Part shown: positions 1-6,826 of the stretch, one piece after another | Position numbering within the stretch: the stretch's first letter is position 1 | Layout: every line of letters starts with the position of its first letter | Assembly (NCBI GenBank): GCA_035406685.1 | Contig: DAONLM010000090.1 | Coordinates: 1-11,805, forward strand | Length of the DNA stretch: 11,805 nt | Reading direction: 5' to 3' | Source: DAONLM01 sp035406685 | GTDB taxonomy: Bacteria > Spirochaetota > GWE2-31-10 > MWDO01 | Translations under genes and position numbers: made by a program | Notes under the pieces: generated by a model | The model's database searches: none | Told to the model about the DNA's origin: nothing | The model's input: the letters and a program-made list of their open reading frames with translations, nothing else

Positions 1-7
1 CCTTCAT
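1..7 (-). CDS. 5' end of a gene leaving the left edge (partial)
   Basis: Only the first two codons (ATG AAG) are inside the window. The call rests on the start context: a full Shine-Dalgarno GAGGAGG at 15-21 lies seven bases before an ATG at 7-5 on the minus strand. Further upstream is a 25-base element (25-49) that also precedes the ribbon-helix-helix gene starting at 10933, so the two genes may be paralogues or share control. The product cannot be named. Confidence 0.55.
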
Positions 8-24
8 ATTTAATCCTCCTCTTA

Positions 25-49
25 AAAAAAATATTTCTATATATTAATC
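25..49 (-). repeat. 25-base repeat, left copy, in a promoter region
   Basis: Seven A followed by TATTTCTATATATTAATC on the plus strand is identical to 10952-10976. In both places it lies in the same orientation, 18 (left) and 19 (right) bases upstream of a minus-strand ATG. Read on the minus strand it contains TATATA/TATAGA, which could be a -10 box, then a T-run in the leader. It may be a shared promoter core plus operator. No good -35 box accompanies it here. Confidence 0.6.
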
Positions 50-103
50 ACAAAATTTTTGAGAAAATCCTTTACAACTTTTAGAAAAAAATTAAAAAAA
101 ATT

Positions 104-125
104 TGCCTAAAAATAAAATTGCACC
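104..125 (+). repeat. 22-base motif, left copy, upstream of a promoter
   Basis: The motif runs TGCCTAAAAATAAAAT, then T, then GCACC. It matches the reverse complement of 10278-10299 at 21 of 22 positions (T versus C at position 17). In both places it points toward a sigma-70-like promoter a short distance downstream: 29 bases before the -35 box here and 15 at the other copy. The outer TGC and GCA form a weak inverted repeat. A regulator binding site is one reading. Confidence 0.45.
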
Positions 126-154
126 CGAGGTTATAATTAATCTAAAAAATTATA

Positions 155-183
155 TTGACTCTTAATATTTTTATTATTATATT
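155..183 (+). promoter_or_regulatory. sigma-70-type promoter of the gene at 314
   Basis: A -35 box TTGACT (155-160) and a -10 box TATATT (178-183) are separated by 17 bases. Transcription would start near 190, giving a leader of about 125 bases before the ATG at 314. The same TTGACT-17-TATATT arrangement occurs upstream of the response regulator gene. Confidence 0.65.
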
Positions 184-264
184 AATAATAATATTTAATA
201 AAATAAGGAGGGAAGAAGTAATTTTAATTAGTTAGAGGATCATAGGGGCATTGGATTTTTTAAA

Positions 265-293
265 CAAGGTTTGTATAAACCTTGATATTTTTT
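265..293 (+). terminator. terminator-like hairpin in a 5' leader (attenuator or sRNA end)
   Basis: CAAGGTTT (265-272) and AAACCTTG (277-284) form a perfect 8-base-pair stem with a GTAT loop, followed at once by ATATTTTTT. This is an intrinsic terminator shape, yet it lies between the promoter at 155-183 and the ribosome binding site at 301-307. Either it attenuates the downstream gene or it ends a small RNA of about 100 nt. No known riboswitch was recognised in 190-264. Confidence 0.55.
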
Positions 294-313
294 AATTTAA
301 AGAGGTGAATTTT

Positions 314-850
314 ATGAGAAGAAAATTTAAAAAAGAATGGCTCCCCTATGATCCAAGTGAATTAATTAAGCTTGCGAGAGAACAGTATCCAGAAAAAGAA
401 TGGTTGATAGAAGAATTGAAAAAGTGCACTAAATACTTAAAAGAAAGCTCAATGTATTATTATTTTGTAGATCCAGATAGTGAGAGGTGGAAAGGTGGCT
501 CAGTAACGTATGAATTCTACGATGAAAGAAGAGCAATATCACTTTTTATTGTTTTAGATATTTTAAAAGATAGAAGTGTGGGTGGTGTAGAATTTATTCC
601 AGATGTAGATGAAGCGGTGTATATCCCGTTATTTTCTATTTGGAGTAGTGAAGATGGTAAAGCAGAAGTTGAAGTAAATGAAGATTATTTTGAATCAATC
701 AAGAATTTTATGGAAGAAGAGGGTATAGAGAATGCCGAAGAAAGAGTTGAATATCTTAAAGAATCTGTAGTTGAAAAATTAGAGAAAGGGTTAAGCAATA
801 ATGAGAATAATGAGAATGATAAGAATGAAGAAAATGAAGAAGAAGAGTAG
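314..850 (+). CDS. hypothetical acidic cytoplasmic protein, 178 aa
   Basis: I do not recognise this protein. The ATG at 314 is chosen because AGAGGTG (301-307) is a good Shine-Dalgarno sequence six bases before it; an in-frame GTG at 305 lies within that site and is unlikely to be the start. The N-terminus is basic (MRRKFKKEW). Residues 60-110 look like a beta/alpha core, with hydrophobic stretches ISLFIVLDIL and AVYIPLFSIW. Residues 125-160 are helical and charged, and 161-178 are a low-complexity Asn/Glu tail. There is no signal peptide and no membrane segment. It is transcribed alone: its own promoter and a hairpin-bearing leader lie upstream and a terminator follows directly. The tail may be disordered or bind a basic partner, which is inference. 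Confidence 0.75.
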   Translation: MRRKFKKEWLPYDPSELIKLAREQYPEKEWLIEELKKCTKYLKESSMYYYFVDPDSERWKGGSVTYEFYDERRAISLFIVLDILKDRSVGGVEFIPDVDEAVYIPLFSIWSSEDGKAEVEVNEDYFESIKNFMEEEGIENAEERVEYLKESVVEKLEKGLSNNENNENDKNEENEEEE

Positions 851-857
851 TAATTCT

Positions 858-890
858 AAAAAGGCTGTCTAAATGGCAGCCTTTTTATTT
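858..890. terminator. bidirectional intrinsic terminator between convergent genes
   Basis: AAAAAGGCTGTC (858-869) pairs with GGCAGCCTTTTT (875-886) around a TAAAT loop, with one G-T pair. A-rich and T-rich flanks let it work on both strands. It can end both the 178-aa gene (stop at 850) and the kinase operon arriving from the right (stop at 936). Confidence 0.8.
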
Positions 891-935
891 TATTGAGGAT
901 CAGAGAATTAAAGTAGAAGCTTAAATTAATATTAT

Positions 936-2951
936 TCAAGGAAGAATGTTAAATTTTAATTTTACAATTGTCCCTTTTTTTACTGCACTCTTAATATGAA
1001 TATTTCCATTGTTTTTATTCATTATCTCTTTACAATTAAAGAGCCCAAGACCCATACCATTTTCTTTTGTAGAGTGAAAAGGTTTGAATAAAAAATTCTT
1101 AAGATATGCTGGTGGTATGCCATCCCCATTATCTTTTATTGTAATAATAAGATTATTATTTATAAGAGAATCATTTATTTTAACTACAATATTTTTAGAA
1201 TATGAGGATTCAAGTGCATTATCAATGAGATTTACTATTAATTGTCTAAATTCATCTTCGGAAAATTGGATACTAATATCTTTATATTTAAATTTATATT
1301 CTATCTTCCTTTTTTTATAACGAGTCTTTATTATCTCTTCAATAAGAGTCATTGGTTTTATTAGAGAACTCGAATCAAAATTGAAATTATTTATTTTTTT
1401 TTCAATATTTTCTATTTTATTTAAAGATGTAGAAAAAAGATCGCATAGACTATAAAGAAATTGCTCTTTTTCAAAATTATTTTCAATATTTCTTACTGCC
1501 ATTAACAATGGATTGGTTAAATTTTTTAAATCATGTAGTATTAAAGAATAAATTTTATTTTTGATTCTTCTACTCTCTTTTTCTTTATCTTTTTTAAAAT
1601 TTATTAATGATTCAAGAGATAATGATATTAATAGAAAAATAAAATTAAGATGCATTATTTCACTATATGTAAAAATTTTGTCATTATTCTTATCAGTAAT
1701 AGCAAAAAAACCATAATTTTTTTTGTGATGGAAAAATGGAAAAATCAATCTTATTCTGTTTTTCTTAAGTATGTTATAGTTATCTTCGCTTATTAATTTT
1801 ATATGTTCGTATTCTAAAAATGGATTTAATTCAATTATATTTTCTTTTAAGAAAAAATTTTCTATTTTTTCAGAAATTTTTATTTCTCTTGATTTTTCAT
1901 GATAAATATTTTTTTTCTTTTTAAACTTTTTACCAAAAAATAAAAGATCACTGGAAAATGTTAAATAGAGATAATTTCTTAAAAGTTTTATTTTAGAACT
2001 AAAAGAGTCCTCTTTTAAATATATTGGTAGAAATCTTAAAAATTCTTTTAATAATATCTGTTGTTTTAGTAATATTATATTGGTAAATTTATTCTTAAAA
2101 AAGAGATTCAATATAATATATATAAGTAAAGTTATAACAAATGCTATGGCACTGATTATTAACATATCGGAACTTTTGTTTGTTATATATAAAATTGAAA
2201 GAAAAATCATAAATAAAAAAGGGAAAATTAAATATTGTATACGAAAGAAAATATTGATATTAAAAAACCTAAAAAAATAGATAATAAAAAAAATAGCAAT
2301 ACCAGAGAGAGAAAGAAGGGTTGTAAAAAAGGCAATGCCTAAATTATAATTTTCTAATATAGCCTGAAGTATTACAAGAATTATAAAACCAGTCATAATT
2401 CCGGTTATTGTTATTAAAAAAAATAAATATGATTTTTTTAAATATTGATCATTTTTATTTTTCAGGTAGGCATAATAAGAAGCAATAATAACAGCAAAAT
2501 GAAAGATTATTGAATAATATCCCATTATTTTAGTAAAAATACCCCATTTACCATAAAAACCATAATAAATAGGATGAATTGATTCTATTATTAAATTTGA
2601 ATCAAGGAGTAAAATTTGTATGATAGTAATACTAATTCCAGAATACAATAAATAATAGTAAGATTTTATTTTTCTATTGATGAGGTATATTAATATCATC
2701 ATAAAAGGAATTGAGGTAAACATCATTGTAGGAACCATTAATTTAATAGTTAGGGTTATAAATTCAAGAGATTTACTATTTTGAGATAAAACTTCTAATA
2801 AACTATATATACTTATACCAAGTAAATAAAGAGAAAAATTAATTTTAAGGTGGATATCTACTTTTTTTGATAATACTATAAAAATAATAATGCTATTAAT
2901 AATAATTGTGCATATTGCTGGAATTGTGAAATAGCTTATACTGCGGATCAT
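936..2951 (-). CDS. membrane sensor histidine kinase, PrsK-like
   Basis: A 671-aa inner-membrane kinase expected to phosphorylate the response regulator encoded at 4450-5820. Residues 1-285 hold about eight or nine hydrophobic helices, an N-terminal sensor of the histidine-kinase 7TM type. Residues 295-450 look GAF-like. The DHp region carries the phospho-accepting motif HDLKN with His473. The HATPase domain follows, with N-box NLIDNAL (574-580), G1 DNGDGIP (607-613), an F-box near FKPF (622-625) and G2 GMGLGL (632-637). The HDLKN form, the GAF-like linker and the overall length recall PrsK of PEP-CTERM systems. Its ATG shares bases with the previous stop codon (ATGA overlap) and only a weak Shine-Dalgarno is visible, so translation is probably coupled. 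All catalytic motifs are intact. The signal sensed is unknown. Confidence 0.88.
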   Translation of the reverse strand: MIRSISYFTIPAICTIIINSIIIFIVLSKKVDIHLKINFSLYLLGISIYSLLEVLSQNSKSLEFITLTIKLMVPTMMFTSIPFMMILIYLINRKIKSYYYLLYSGISITIIQILLLDSNLIIESIHPIYYGFYGKWGIFTKIMGYYSIIFHFAVIIASYYAYLKNKNDQYLKKSYLFFLITITGIMTGFIILVILQAILENYNLGIAFFTTLLSLSGIAIFFIIYFFRFFNINIFFRIQYLIFPFLFMIFLSILYITNKSSDMLIISAIAFVITLLIYIILNLFFKNKFTNIILLKQQILLKEFLRFLPIYLKEDSFSSKIKLLRNYLYLTFSSDLLFFGKKFKKKKNIYHEKSREIKISEKIENFFLKENIIELNPFLEYEHIKLISEDNYNILKKNRIRLIFPFFHHKKNYGFFAITDKNNDKIFTYSEIMHLNFIFLLISLSLESLINFKKDKEKESRRIKNKIYSLILHDLKNLTNPLLMAVRNIENNFEKEQFLYSLCDLFSTSLNKIENIEKKINNFNFDSSSLIKPMTLIEEIIKTRYKKRKIEYKFKYKDISIQFSEDEFRQLIVNLIDNALESSYSKNIVVKINDSLINNNLIITIKDNGDGIPPAYLKNFLFKPFHSTKENGMGLGLFNCKEIMNKNNGNIHIKSAVKKGTIVKLKFNILP

Positions 2952-4453
2952 TTTTTTATCTCTAATCCTTTTGTTATTTCTTTTATTTTTGCTATTAATT
3001 CTTTTTTCTCTACTTTTTTACTTTTTATCTCTTCAATAAAAATCGGGAATAATTTCTTACAGGTATCAATTTTTTGTATTACCTTAGGTATTATTGATTT
3101 TACCATTTCTAATTTTTTTTCTTCTTTTTCTTTTTCATAAAATTTAAAATTTAAATAAAATAATTGATAAAAAATAAAAATAAAAGTAAGAATATTAATT
3201 AGTCCTTTAACTCTTTTTTTTTCTGATAGCCTAAATATAATTATTTCACTTTCATTTTCAATATTAAATTTATAATAGTATGTCTCATTATTTAATCTTG
3301 TTATAATATTTGACTTATTTATACTGTATTTTAAAAATTCTTTTTTTGAAATCTTTTTTTCTCCAAAATTTATGATCTCTATTTTTTTATCTTCTTTTAT
3401 AAGAATAAAAGTTAGACTAAAAATGGGTAAAAAATTAGAAAGCCATAGCCATAATCTTTTTCTAATTTCAGAAGAGTTTTTTATGGATTTTAATATATTG
3501 ATAAGTAAAGAAATTTCGTTGAATATTTTTAGTTCATCTTTATAAAGCAAAATAGCTAATTTCTCCTTTATATTTAAATACAGAGGTAATATAATAAGAA
3601 TATTTATACTGGAAAATATAATAAGTTCCAAAAAATTCATAGTAAAAAAATTACACCATATATAAAGAAAAGTAATAAAAAGAAGAAGAAAAAATGAAAG
3701 TAAAGAGGTAAGAATAGATAAAAAGAATACTTTCTTTTTGATTATTTCAATACTGCCTATAATATTTTTTTTATTGAGTATATATACAGTAAAAAAAAGA
3801 TAATATAATGAGATAGAATTAAGGCTAACTTTTGCAAAGGATATAAAATGAAAAAAGTTTTCTATATAAAAGAAAATAATAAAAACAGCAATAAAAAATA
3901 TTAAAATTTTAATAGAATTATTTAATCTTATTTTTAAGAATTGATTATCTGTATTTAAATAATCTTTTATAATTAAAATAATGAAAAAGATAAAATAGAA
4001 TAATAGATATAAACTAATAATAGGATTAACAAGAAAGCCATATTTTGATATATATCCTGTTTTACTTAACAGTATATCAACCGTAATACATTTTTTTCTG
4101 CAAAAAATTAGTAGGATTAAAATAAGGAGTATTATTATCCCATTTAGAATGTGTAAATATATAGGAATCTTATTTTCAATATAATAAAATACCAAAAAAA
4201 TGAAAAAAATAAGAGATATAAAAAGTAATAAAATTTTAATATCTGTAAAAAGTATTATAAGGTCCTTAAAAAAAATTAAATCAAGAGACTGAGCAATTAT
4301 CTCAGAAATAAGAGAAAAAATAAAAAATAAATAGCATAGACTAAAAACAGTTTTAAGCCTTGTTGATTTAATATGTTTTAATATTATAAAAAGATTTGTC
4401 AATAATACTAAAATATTGATTAACTCAAATAAAACAAAAAAGTTTAATTTCAA
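2948..4453 (-). CDS. kinase-less paralogue of the PrsK-like sensor
   Basis: A 501-aa multi-pass membrane protein with several hydrophobic helices between residues 5 and 295. A soluble, possibly GAF-like region follows (about 305-415), then one more hydrophobic stretch (417-435) and a charged coiled helix to the C-terminus. The layout matches the sensor half of the neighbouring kinase, including similar patterns such as YGFLVNPI near 138 against WGIFTKIM near 136. The C-terminal helix aligns by position with the kinase DHp helix but has no His, and no N-, G1- or G2-box exists. It therefore cannot act as a kinase. The start is TTG at 4453, overlapping the regulator's TGA stop, with AGGGA a few bases upstream; no ATG lies nearby. 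It may form a heteromer with the kinase or supply a second input. Ile, Leu, Phe and Lys are extremely common in it. Confidence 0.75.
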   Translation of the reverse strand: MKLNFFVLFELINILVLLTNLFIILKHIKSTRLKTVFSLCYLFFIFSLISEIIAQSLDLIFFKDLIILFTDIKILLLFISLIFFIFLVFYYIENKIPIYLHILNGIIILLILILLIFCRKKCITVDILLSKTGYISKYGFLVNPIISLYLLFYFIFFIILIIKDYLNTDNQFLKIRLNNSIKILIFFIAVFIIFFYIENFFHFISFAKVSLNSISLYYLFFTVYILNKKNIIGSIEIIKKKVFFLSILTSLLSFFLLLFITFLYIWCNFFTMNFLELIIFSSINILIILPLYLNIKEKLAILLYKDELKIFNEISLLINILKSIKNSSEIRKRLWLWLSNFLPIFSLTFILIKEDKKIEIINFGEKKISKKEFLKYSINKSNIITRLNNETYYYKFNIENESEIIIFRLSEKKRVKGLINILTFIFIFYQLFYLNFKFYEKEKEEKKLEMVKSIIPKVIQKIDTCKKLFPIFIEEIKSKKVEKKELIAKIKEITKGLEIKK

Positions 4454-5820
4454 TTAAATCCCTTTTTTGAAAGTTTATATTTTTTTACAAGATAATGCAT
4501 CTGGTCCTTACTTAGTCCCAACCTTTTTGCTGCATTAAAATAGATCCAATTTGACTTTTCAAGAACATCGAGTAAAACCTCTTTTGTGTAAAGATCAATT
4601 CTTTCTTTTAGGGTAATATTTTTTTCTGGATAATTTATATTATTAAAAGAATTTACTTCTTCGCTTATATCTTCTATTATATTACCTTTACTAATAGCAC
4701 AGCAGAGATATATGATATTTTCTAATTCTCTTATATTTCCCTTAAATTCCAAATTCAATAGTTTAGATAGAGCCTTTTTTGATATCCCCTTTATCTTCCC
4801 CTTATTCTGTTCATTATACTTTCTAATAAAATAATCGACAAGATATGGAATTTCCTCTTTTCTCTCTCGTAATGGTGGCACCTTTATTCTTACAGTATTA
4901 ATTCTATAAAAAAGATCCTCTCTAAATTTATTCTCACTTATCAATTTTTCTATATTTTTATTTGTAGCACTTATTAATCTGAAAGAAACCTTTTTTGATT
5001 TTATGCTTCCTACTGGAGTAATACAACCATCAGCAAGAACTCTTAAAATTTTAGCCTGCATAATATCTTCCATTTCAGTAATTTCGTCTAAAAAAAGTGT
5101 CCCCTTATCAGCGATTTCTAACTTACCAATCTTATCACAAATAGCACCTGTAAAAGAGCCTTTTAAATGGCCAAATAACTCACTCTCAATTAGCGAAGTC
5201 GGGATAGCACTACAATTTATAGGGACAAAAGAAAAATCTTTTCTCTTGCTTTGATAGTGTATTGCTTTTGCTATTAATTCTTTACCAGTTCCACTCTCGC
5301 CTTCTATTAATACTGGTAATTCTGTTGATGCTATAGTTTTTATCCTTTCAATAATTTCTTTCATTTTTTCAGAGCAATAGATAATATCACAGAATTTAAA
5401 AGGTAATATTTTTTCCTCTATTGTTTCCAATTTTTCTTTTTTTAAAGATCTTTTATAACATATTCTCTGGATAACTACATCAAGAATATCAAGATCAAGT
5501 GGCTTTTCAAAAAAATCAGTGATTTCTTCGTTAATTGCTTTAATGGCATCTTTTTTATCTTCTGAACCAGTGATTACAATAATAGAGATATCTGGATAAT
5601 TCTCTTTTAAAGAATAAAGAATCTTAAAGCCCTCAGAAGAGGATGTGGTATCTGGTGGCAAATATAGATCAAGAATAACTATTTCAATATCTTTATTAGA
5701 AGATAATTGCTTAAAACAGGAAGAATAATCCTCTGCTTCAAGAATAGAATATTTATTAATAAAAAACCATTTTATCTGATCCCGACAGGTTTTATCATCT
5801 TCTACAAGTAAAATTTTCAT
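4450..5820 (-). CDS. sigma-54-dependent response regulator, NtrC family, PrsR-like
   Basis: A 456-aa regulator with three domains. The receiver (1-120) has acidic E7/D8/D9, phospho-acceptor D51, T84 and K106. The sigma-54 AAA+ domain (about 145-380) has Walker A GESGTGKE (174-181), the sigma-54-contacting loop GSFTGA (221-226), Walker B TLFLDE (241-246) and FREDLFYRIN (299-308). A Fis-type helix-turn-helix (about 415-450) includes AAKRLGLSKDQMHYLVKKY. Receiver details such as QIKWFF, LDLYLPPD plus SEG, VITGSED and FFEKPLD recall PrsR of PEP-CTERM systems. The loop has Ser where GAFTGA has Ala, and FKGN replaces the common WPGN. It is first in a three-gene operon, with AAGG six bases before its ATG. 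It should activate sigma-54 promoters after phosphorylation by the kinase at 936-2951. Confidence 0.92.
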   Translation of the reverse strand: MKILLVEDDKTCRDQIKWFFINKYSILEAEDYSSCFKQLSSNKDIEIVILDLYLPPDTTSSSEGFKILYSLKENYPDISIIVITGSEDKKDAIKAINEEITDFFEKPLDLDILDVVIQRICYKRSLKKEKLETIEEKILPFKFCDIIYCSEKMKEIIERIKTIASTELPVLIEGESGTGKELIAKAIHYQSKRKDFSFVPINCSAIPTSLIESELFGHLKGSFTGAICDKIGKLEIADKGTLFLDEITEMEDIMQAKILRVLADGCITPVGSIKSKKVSFRLISATNKNIEKLISENKFREDLFYRINTVRIKVPPLRERKEEIPYLVDYFIRKYNEQNKGKIKGISKKALSKLLNLEFKGNIRELENIIYLCCAISKGNIIEDISEEVNSFNNINYPEKNITLKERIDLYTKEVLLDVLEKSNWIYFNAAKRLGLSKDQMHYLVKKYKLSKKGFN

Positions 5821-5856
5821 ATACTACCTTTTTAATAGAATAAATCTTTAATAAAA

Positions 5857-5885
5857 AATATACTTGAAATTTTAGAAAAAGTCAA
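5857..5885 (-). promoter_or_regulatory. sigma-70-type promoter of the regulator-sensor-kinase operon
   Basis: On the minus strand TTGACT (5885-5880) and TATATT (5862-5857) are separated by 17 bases. Transcription would begin near 5850, leaving a leader of about 30 bases before the ATG at 5820. Confidence 0.65.
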
Positions 5886-5905
5886 TATAGAGTGTAAAAA
5901 ATAAG

Positions 5906-5934
5906 AAAAAAATCGTAAAAATTACGATTTTTTT
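5906..5934. promoter_or_regulatory. perfect palindrome between divergent promoters
   Basis: Thirteen bases (seven A, then TCGTAA, 5906-5918) pair perfectly with 5922-5934 around AAA. With its T-run it has terminator shape on either strand. It lies upstream of both divergent transcription units, however, so it ends no known gene. It could insulate the two units, or its TCGTAA-AAA-TTACGA core could be an operator or upstream activator site. The centre is roughly 180 bases before the likely start from the sigma-54-like element. Confidence 0.5.
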
Positions 5935-6017
5935 TATTTTTAGTATTAGAGAATATATAATAAAATTTTATAATATTAAATAAATATAAGAATAAATATT
6001 ATAAAAAATAATAAAAA

Positions 6018-6047
6018 TTGACATAAAAATCTAAAAATTATTATAAA
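6018..6047 (+). promoter_or_regulatory. sigma-70-type promoter of the lipoprotein gene
   Basis: TTGACA (6018-6023) and TATAAA (6042-6047) are separated by 18 bases. The leader would be about 70 bases. The rest of 5935-6126 is nearly pure A/T, with no small gene seen. Confidence 0.55.
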
Positions 6048-6074
6048 AAAAATATAATAACAATAAAGAGTGAA

Positions 6075-6090
6075 TGGCATAAATATTTCT
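6075..6090 (+). promoter_or_regulatory. sigma-54-like -24/-12 element (candidate)
   Basis: TGGCAT (6075-6080) and TTTCT (6086-6090) keep the spacing of the consensus TGGCACG-N4-TTGCW. The -24 GG is present; at -12 the expected GC reads TC. A start near 6101 would leave the Shine-Dalgarno AGGAGG (6115-6120) and ATG (6127) well placed. The adjacent divergent operon encodes a sigma-54 activator, which raises plausibility. The changed -12 base lowers it. Confidence 0.3.
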
Positions 6091-6126
6091 ATTTATTATT
6101 AAGAAATTTTTATTAGGAGGTTATTT

Positions 6127-6711
6127 ATGAAGAGATTTTTAGTAATTTTTTTAGGAATCATCACTATTTTTACTGTTATTTTTTCATTAGCATGTCCACC
6201 AGAACCAGAGCCAGAATTAACCAAGAAATGGACAATTTCTGGAACAGCAAAATTTACAACAACAAAAACAGATAATATTAAACTTGCTGCCTATTATACT
6301 GGCGACGGTTTAATAATGAATACTTCAAGTAAATTAGTAAGTAATGTCGTAAATCTTGGTAATGAGACTACCACTGATGCAAAATTTTCTTTAAAAATCG
6401 ATGCATCAAGCCTTTCTCCTTCAACTGGCCATTATATAAAGATTGTATTCTGGAGGGATGCGGATAATAATAACAAATGCGACGTTAGCAGTGAATCAAA
6501 TTATTCAGCATGTCCAAACAAAACAAACGGTTGTCCATGTTTTGGCCCGTATGATTCCTTAGCAATTTGTTCTTACTATTACGATGAAGGAAGTAACTCT
6601 TTTATGGGGACACAAAAAGGGTGGAACCAGAGAACTGGGAGTTCTAAATATACCCCTATAGATTCTGCTAAAAAGAGCGGTGCTACTATTGAGTCTTCTT
6701 ATGATTTTTAA
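6127..6711 (+). CDS. predicted lipoprotein, unknown function, 194 aa
   Basis: The first 22 residues are a lipoprotein signal: a basic start (MKR), a long hydrophobic run and Cys23 in the context FSLAC. This is a relaxed lipobox with Leu at -2 and Ala at -1. An acidic, Pro-rich tether (PPEPEPE) follows Cys23. The mature part (35-110) looks like beta strands and continues as VFWRDADNNNKCD, a pattern seen in Ca-binding-like loops of secreted beta-sandwich proteins. Five further Cys (118, 129, 136, 138, 148) suggest disulphides or metal binding outside the cytoplasm. A strong AGGAGG lies six bases before the ATG. It is divergent from the sigma-54 regulator operon and is followed by a hairpin and then the 458-aa secreted-protein gene. 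I do not recognise its family. Confidence 0.82.
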   Translation: MKRFLVIFLGIITIFTVIFSLACPPEPEPELTKKWTISGTAKFTTTKTDNIKLAAYYTGDGLIMNTSSKLVSNVVNLGNETTTDAKFSLKIDASSLSPSTGHYIKIVFWRDADNNNKCDVSSESNYSACPNKTNGCPCFGPYDSLAICSYYYDEGSNSFMGTQKGWNQRTGSSKYTPIDSAKKSGATIESSYDF

Positions 6712-6744
6712 TTAAGAATTTGAAAATAGTGATGATTTCAAGAT

Positions 6745-6787
6745 AAAGGACTTTTCGTAAAGATATTCTTTACGAAGAGTCTTTTTT
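6745..6787 (+). terminator. strong intrinsic terminator after the lipoprotein gene
   Basis: GACTTTTCGTAAAG (6749-6762) pairs with CTTTACGAAGAGTC (6768-6781) over 14 pairs, one of them G-T, around ATATT, followed by a T-run. Only about 40 bases separate it from the next ATG, and no convincing promoter lies between. The downstream gene may be expressed by partial read-through. Confidence 0.8.
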
Positions 6788-6826
6788 ATTAGACTAAATA
6801 TTTTAATTTTAAGGAAGGAGGTAAAA

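Noticed and set aside
251..295. Possible 14-residue leader peptide starting TTG across the leader hairpin
   Set aside because: The start is weak, no regulatory codon run is present, and GGGG at 245-248 is too close to act as a ribosome binding site.
235..902. GAGGATCA direct repeats at 235-242 and 895-902 flanking the 178-aa gene, like a target-site duplication
   Set aside because: Eight bases is short, no inverted ends or transposase accompany them, and the promoter and terminator fit an ordinary gene.
1084..1320. Plus-strand open frame inside the kinase gene
   Set aside because: It overlaps the intact catalytic domain on the other strand and has no ribosome binding site.
5003..5254. Plus-strand open frame inside the response regulator gene
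   Set aside because: It is the mirror of the conserved AAA+ domain; no start signals are present.
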